Shown here: positions 60,329-64,000 of the stretch, in pieces | How positions within the stretch are numbered: position 1 is the stretch's first letter | How the letters are laid out: every line of letters starts with the position of its first letter | Assembly (NCBI RefSeq): GCF_008017755.1 | Contig: NZ_VRTS01000008.1 | Span: forward strand, 110,239-174,238 | Length of the DNA: 64,000 nt | Direction of reading: 5' to 3' | From: Alkalisalibacterium limincola | GTDB lineage: Bacteria; Pseudomonadota; Gammaproteobacteria; Xanthomonadales; Xanthomonadaceae | Notes under the pieces: model-generated | Seen by the model: the letters and a program-made list of their open reading frames with translations, nothing else | Database searches by the model: none | Told to the model about the DNA's origin: nothing | Program-made: the position numbers and the translations under genes

Positions 60329-61669
60329 TTACTCTGCCAGCGCCAGGCGACGGCCGTCGATGAGCTGGATCTGCGCCAGGGCCGGGGCCGTCTGGGCGCG
60401 GAAGCGGGCCAGTTCGTTGGCCGGCAACGGCTCGGGCTTGGGCAGGGTCACGGTCAGCGGGTCGCGGTGGGCGCCGTTGACGCGGAATTCGTAGTGCAGG
60501 TGCGGTCCGGTGGCGGTGCCGGTGGCGCCGACGTAGCCGATCACGTTGCCCTGCGTGACGCGCTGACCGACCCGGTAGTTGCCCAGCCGCGACATGTGCG
60601 CGTACAGCGTGGTGATGCCCCGGCCGTGGTCGACGATGACGGTGCGGCCGTAGCCTCCCTGCCATCCGGCGAAGGTGACGCGGCCGTTGCCGGCCGAGCG
60701 GATCGGCGTGCCGGTGGCGGCGGCGAAATCAACGCCCTGGTGCGCACGCACGGTGCCGTAGATCGGGTGGCGGCGGTTGGGGTTGAAGCGCGAGCTGATG
60801 CGCGAGAACTCGATCGGCATGCGCAGGAAGCTGCCGCGCACCGGGCGGCCGTCCTGGTCGTAGTACTCGACCTTGCCGTCGGCGTGGACGTAGCGCAGCG
60901 CAACGTGGTCCTTGCCGCGGTTGGAGAAGCTGGCCGCCACGACGCCGCCGTCGCGCAGGCGCTCGCCGTCGCGCCAGATTTCCTCGTAGATCACGTGGAA
61001 GCGGTCGCCCACGCGGATGTCGCGACTGAAGTCGATGCTGTTCTCGAGCACGTTGGCCATCGCGAACAGCGTCGAATTGGCGATGCCGGCGCGTTCGCCG
61101 GCTTCGAACAGCGAAGAGCGCACTTCACCCGAGGCCATCATGACGCGGCGCTGCACCTGGCGCTCGGTGACCGACTCCTCGACGCCTTCCTCGGTGAGGG
61201 CCAGCTGGACAACCTCGTCGCCACGCTCGAACCGCACCGCGCGCAATTCGCCTGGATTGGGAATGTCGAACTCGAACTGCTGGCCGGCGCGGATCCGGGT
61301 CAGTGCCTGCTCGGCGCCCGGATGCTCGAGAAGCCGGTACATGTCGCGCGTGGACAGGCCCAGCTGGCCGAACAGCTGGCCGAACGTCTGGCCGGGCGCT
61401 ACGGCGACCTGCTGCCAGTCGGGCTCGCCCATGCCCGGGGCGTCGCCCTCGGTCGGGTCGATGCTGATCGGCGGCAGTTCCAGTTCGAACGTGTTGTGCG
61501 CCACGACCGGTTCACGGGTGGCGTTGGCCAGGCCCGGAACGATGGAGATGGTGAAGACGGCCAAGGTGGCGAGCAGTGTCGCCAGGGCCCAGTGCTCTCG
61601 TGACCAGCTGGTCACGGGCGAAGCGTTGCGGGACGCGTGGTCGCCCGCCGACTCATTGTGATGCTGCAC
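60329..61669 (-). CDS. M23 peptidoglycan endopeptidase (MepM-like)
   Basis: A 446-residue periplasmic M23 metallopeptidase. A membrane/signal anchor at about 28-48 ([21 protein letters not shown]) precedes an OapA/LysM-like region ([23 protein letters not shown]) and a Csd3/MepM-type middle domain ([25 protein letters not shown] text). The M23 catalytic domain has HxxxD in [16 protein letters not shown] and HxH in [12 protein letters not shown]. It cuts peptide cross-links during growth. A promoter and a pair of direct repeats lie upstream. It is co-directional with anmK. Confidence 0.93.
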   Translation of the reverse strand: MQHHNESAGDHASRNASPVTSWSREHWALATLLATLAVFTISIVPGLANATREPVVAHNTFELELPPISIDPTEGDAPGMGEPDWQQVAVAPGQTFGQLFGQLGLSTRDMYRLLEHPGAEQALTRIRAGQQFEFDIPNPGELRAVRFERGDEVVQLALTEEGVEESVTERQVQRRVMMASGEVRSSLFEAGERAGIANSTLFAMANVLENSIDFSRDIRVGDRFHVIYEEIWRDGERLRDGGVVAASFSNRGKDHVALRYVHADGKVEYYDQDGRPVRGSFLRMPIEFSRISSRFNPNRRHPIYGTVRAHQGVDFAAATGTPIRSAGNGRVTFAGWQGGYGRTVIVDHGRGITTLYAHMSRLGNYRVGQRVTQGNVIGYVGATGTATGPHLHYEFRVNGAHRDPLTVTLPKPEPLPANELARFRAQTAPALAQIQLIDGRRLALAE

Positions 61670-61703
61670 CAGTATTCCGCCCCGTCTCTCACAGTCCGCG
61701 GGT

Positions 61704-61733
61704 ACGATACCCAGAGTTAAAAGGGTGCGTCAA
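61704..61733 (-). promoter_or_regulatory. Sigma-70 promoter of the M23 peptidase gene
   Basis: On the minus strand TTGACG (61733-61728), an 18-base spacer and TATCGT (61709-61704) precede the M23 ATG at 61669 by about 34 bp. Confidence 0.5.
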
Positions 61734-61769
61734 ACCATTGTGGAGGCTGGATTTTTGTGAAGACTCCGC

Positions 61770-61790
61770 TTAACTTCACATTAACTTCAC
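61770..61790. promoter_or_regulatory. Tandem TTAACTTCAC repeats, possible OmpR-family operator
   Basis: TTAACTTCAC occurs twice (61770-61779 and 61781-61790), 11 bp apart, one DNA turn. CTTAAC-N5-ATTAAC resembles the direct-repeat boxes of OmpR-family regulators such as PmrA. It lies about 37 bp upstream of the M23 -35 hexamer and 78 bp before tyrS. Confidence 0.45.
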
Positions 61791-61867
61791 GCCACGTCGC
61801 AAAAAGGCCCGGATCATGGGCGCCTGCGCGGCCCTGCCGTGTTCCCGAAAACCGCCCAAGGTGAGCA

Positions 61868-63082
61868 ATGTCCGAGCTGCAAGCCGCCCTCGACCTGATC
61901 GGTCGCGGCGCCGATGAAATCCTCAAGACCGACGAACTCAAGGCGCGCCTGGGCGTCGGGCGCCCGTTGCGGATCAAGGCCGGCTTCGACCCGACCGCGC
62001 CGGACCTGCACATCGGGCATACCGTGCTGCTCAACAAGATGCGCCAGTTCCAGGACCTCGGGCACACCGTCATCTTCCTGATCGGCGACTTCACCGGGAT
62101 GATCGGCGACCCGACCGGCAAGAACGCCACCCGCAAGCCGCTCACCCGCGAGGACGTCGCGGCCAACGCCGCCACCTACACCGAGCAGGTGTTCAAGGTG
62201 CTGGACCCGGAGCGCACCGAACTGCGCTTCAACTCCGAGTGGTTCGACACGATGGGCGCGGCCGACATGGTGCGCCTGGCCGCCACCCACACCGTGGCGC
62301 GCATGCTCGAGCGCGACGACTTCGCCAAGCGCTACGCCGCCCAGCAGCCGATCGCGATCCATGAATTCCTCTACCCGCTGGTGCAGGGCTACGACTCCGT
62401 CGCGCTCAAGGCCGACGTCGAGCTCGGCGGCACCGACCAGAAGTTCAACCTGCTCATGGGCCGCGCGCTGCAGGAGCACCATGGGCAGAAGCCGCAGGTG
62501 GTGCTGACGATGCCGCTGCTGGAAGGCATCGACGGCGTACAGAAGATGTCGAAGTCGCTGGGCAACTACATCGGCATCAGCGAACCGGCCATCGACATCG
62601 TCACCAAGACGCTGAAGATCGACGATGCGTTGATGTGGCGCTGGTTCGAGCTGCTCAGCTTCGACGTGTCCCTCGAAGAGCTCGCGCGCATGAAGCAGGA
62701 GGTGTCATCGGGCGTGCTCAACCCGCGCGATGCGAAGCTGCGGCTGGCGCGCGAGCTGGCGGTGCGCTTTTGCGGCGAGGCCGAGGCCGAGCGGGCCGTG
62801 GCGGGCTGGCACGCGGTCGTGCGCGGGGAGGGCGACACGTCGGCCTTGCCGCTCAGCGACATCCAGGCCCCGGCGGAGGGCCTGCGCATCCAGGCGCTGC
62901 TGGTCGCCGCAGGCCTGGCCGGCAGCAACTCCGAGGCCAACCGCAAGCTCAAGGAGCGCGCGGTGCGCATCGACGCCGAAGTGGTCGAGGACGCCCAGCG
63001 CGTCTTCGCCCCGGGTTTCGAAGGCGTGCTGCAGATCGGCAAGCGCAATTTCGCGCGCGTGAGGCTGGTCGAGGCGGCCTGA
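61868..63082 (+). CDS. tyrS: Tyrosyl-tRNA synthetase
   Basis: A 404-residue class I synthetase. The HIGH motif is [14 protein letters not shown], the tyrosine-binding [11 protein letters not shown], the KMSKS motif [14 protein letters not shown], and a C-terminal S4 RNA-binding domain ([29 protein letters not shown]). The overall length and the [28 protein letters not shown] segment fit the TyrRS type found in many gammaproteobacteria. All motifs are intact. The stop is directly followed by the MgtC-family gene. Confidence 0.97.
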   Translation: MSELQAALDLIGRGADEILKTDELKARLGVGRPLRIKAGFDPTAPDLHIGHTVLLNKMRQFQDLGHTVIFLIGDFTGMIGDPTGKNATRKPLTREDVAANAATYTEQVFKVLDPERTELRFNSEWFDTMGAADMVRLAATHTVARMLERDDFAKRYAAQQPIAIHEFLYPLVQGYDSVALKADVELGGTDQKFNLLMGRALQEHHGQKPQVVLTMPLLEGIDGVQKMSKSLGNYIGISEPAIDIVTKTLKIDDALMWRWFELLSFDVSLEELARMKQEVSSGVLNPRDAKLRLARELAVRFCGEAEAERAVAGWHAVVRGEGDTSALPLSDIQAPAEGLRIQALLVAAGLAGSNSEANRKLKERAVRIDAEVVEDAQRVFAPGFEGVLQIGKRNFARVRLVEAA

Positions 63083-63083
63083 C

Positions 63084-63571
63084 ATGGACCTCGTCGACAT
63101 CAATTGGAGTGCGAGCTCGGCATCCTGGTGTCGGTGGCGATCGCGATGGCGCTGGGTGGGGCGGTGGGCTACGAGCGGCAGCTGCGTGGCCGGCCCGCCG
63201 GATTCCGCACCCACATGCTCGTCGCCGGTGCCGCCGCGATGCTCCTGGGGATGACCGACCTGATCGCGGAACACTTCAACCAGGAGATCTACGCCCCACG
63301 CGTGCAGATCGATCCGGTGCGCGTCATCGAGGCGATGATCACCGCGATCGCCTTCATCGGTGCCGGCACGATCATCCAGCACGCGCGCCGTGACGCGGTG
63401 CTGGGCCTGACCACGGCGGCGTCGCTCCTGTTCACCGTGTCCATCGGCATTGCGGTCGGTCTCGGGCACCTCGTCCTCGCCATCGGCGTGACGGTGCTCG
63501 CCGTGCTGACGCTGCATGTCCTGAGCGGTCCCAGGCCCGAAGACCCAGGCAGCGCCAGGCACAGGGACTGA
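63084..63571 (+). CDS. MgtC/SapB-family membrane protein, start uncertain
   Basis: About 160 residues with four or five membrane segments. VAIAMALGGAVGYERQLRGRPAGFRTHMLVAGAAAML is the MgtC-family signature, followed by ITAIAFIGAGTII and GLTTAASLLFTVSIGIAVGLG. The open frame begins only with TTG at 63104. The family usually has a few more N-terminal residues, and ATG 63084 (MDLVDINW) in another frame would supply them if one base were missing near 63107. MgtC proteins relate to Mg2+ limitation and membrane potential; a transport role is not proven. The short C-terminus lacks the ACT-like domain of longer MgtC. Confidence 0.8.
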
Positions 63572-63766
63572 CGCGCCAACCCGTGCGAACCACGTGCCGG
63601 TGCCCCGGCGCGACGCGCGAACGTCGCGCAACCCTTTGATGCTGAACCCCCACCCCACGCGAGGTGGAAAAAGTTTGCGCGAGGGGGTTCACAAAGGTGT
63701 CACGGATGTGCAGAATGCGCGGCCCGCCACGGTGGATCGCGAGATTCCGGTGGTGGGGGCGGCAGG
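63572..63766. other. Intergenic region, no gene recognised
   Basis: Between the MgtC-family gene and the rRNA-type promoter. I see no coding sequence, tRNA or clear terminator here. Confidence 0.6.
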
Positions 63767-63815
63767 AAAAAAGTTCGTTGCAGGGTGTTGACGGACCTCG
63801 ATTCTGCTGTAAGAT
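63767..63815 (+). promoter_or_regulatory. rRNA-operon-type promoter
   Basis: TTGACG (63788-63793), a 16-base spacer and TAAGAT (63810-63815), with an A-rich stretch (GGAAAAAAGTT) about 15-20 bases upstream of the -35 as a possible UP element, and a GC-rich discriminator (GCGGCTCCC) after the -10. This combination is typical of stringently controlled rRNA promoters. Confidence 0.6.
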
Positions 63816-64000
63816 GTGCGGCTCCCTTGAGCGAAACGCTCCTGGGCTGGAACGCAGGGCCAAGCCCGCTTCCGCCAAGATCTTTGACAGTGTGCGCAGG
63901 TAATTTGTGCGGGCGCCTGCAGGAGGACGAGAGTCCATCTTGCAGACGTCCGAACCAAAAGCAGCAAAGTTATTAGTAAGCTAGTGACCGAAAGCTTGAG
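63816..64000 (+). other. Probable leader of a ribosomal RNA operon, continues past the window
   Basis: Downstream of the promoter, GATCTTTGACAGTGTGCGCAGG resembles the boxA-like spacer found before 16S genes in xanthomonads. GAGCG-AAA-CGCTC and CTGCA...GGAC-GAGA-GTCC...TGCAG form hairpins, the latter with a GNRA-type loop, consistent with processing stems. The window ends before any 16S sequence, so this rests on pattern and memory of related leaders. Confidence 0.5.

Overview
The window is high-GC DNA from a gammaproteobacterium of the Xanthomonadaceae/Lysobacteraceae. The evidence is a complete oleABCD long-chain olefin cluster, the rhodanese-secB-gpsA order, hemD-hemX-hemY, coaBC-dut-algC-pyrE, and proteins that resemble Xanthomonas, Stenotrophomonas and Lysobacter families throughout. 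It is a mostly chromosomal core segment. I see no insertion sequence, prophage, CRISPR array or tRNA. The right end runs into what looks like the promoter and leader of a ribosomal RNA operon.

Layout. 1-6.4 kb: a partial unknown gene, a FadI-like thiolase, an RraB-like protein, the minus-strand hemD-hemX-hemY operon, a hot-dog thioesterase and a lipoprotein. 6.5-9.7 kb: rhodanese protein, secB, gpsA, trmL and a small lipoprotein. 9.8-14.5 kb: oleA, oleB, oleC, oleD. 14.5-21.3 kb: ubiJ and ubiB, split by a lipoprotein gene, the algB-kinB two-component pair and a DUF1328 membrane peptide with a sigma-54-type promoter. 21.3-26 kb: M16 peptidase, truC, arfB, an acyltransferase. 26-30.1 kb: a LysR regulator divergent from the glyoxylate shunt genes aceB-aceA. 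30.2-35.6 kb: the most unusual region, described next. 35.6-48.4 kb: K+/H+ antiporter, mgtE with a structured leader, comM, ubiK, glnB, speE/speA, a 3-hydroxyisobutyrate dehydrogenase family gene, a SPOR protein, argS, radC. 48.5-56.5 kb: a TonB receptor, coaBC-dut-algC, a DUF4124 protein, pyrE. 56.7-63.6 kb: xthA-ampG, a ribbon-helix-helix protein, anmK, an M23 endopeptidase, tyrS and an MgtC family protein.

The accessory system at 30.2-35.6 kb combines a cNMP-binding GGDEF protein, a very large class III nucleotidyl cyclase with a TolB-like and TPR half, a nitrile-hydratase-leader-like (NHLP) precursor peptide of 100 residues and a SagB-like flavin dehydrogenase. The last three match what NCBI calls a putative peptide modification system (cyclase, modified peptide, maturation dehydrogenase). 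To my knowledge no product or modification is known. The first two resemble the Xanthomonas campestris cGMP-signalling pair XC_0250/XC_0249. If both parallels hold, a peptide-maturation locus and a cyclic-nucleotide relay are one locus.

Sequence quality. About twenty genes, including essential ones (hemD, argS, ubiB), carry single-base frameshifts, often in G or C runs. I read these as sequencing errors, not real pseudogenes, and I annotate the intended genes across them. Coordinates of frameshift points are approximate.
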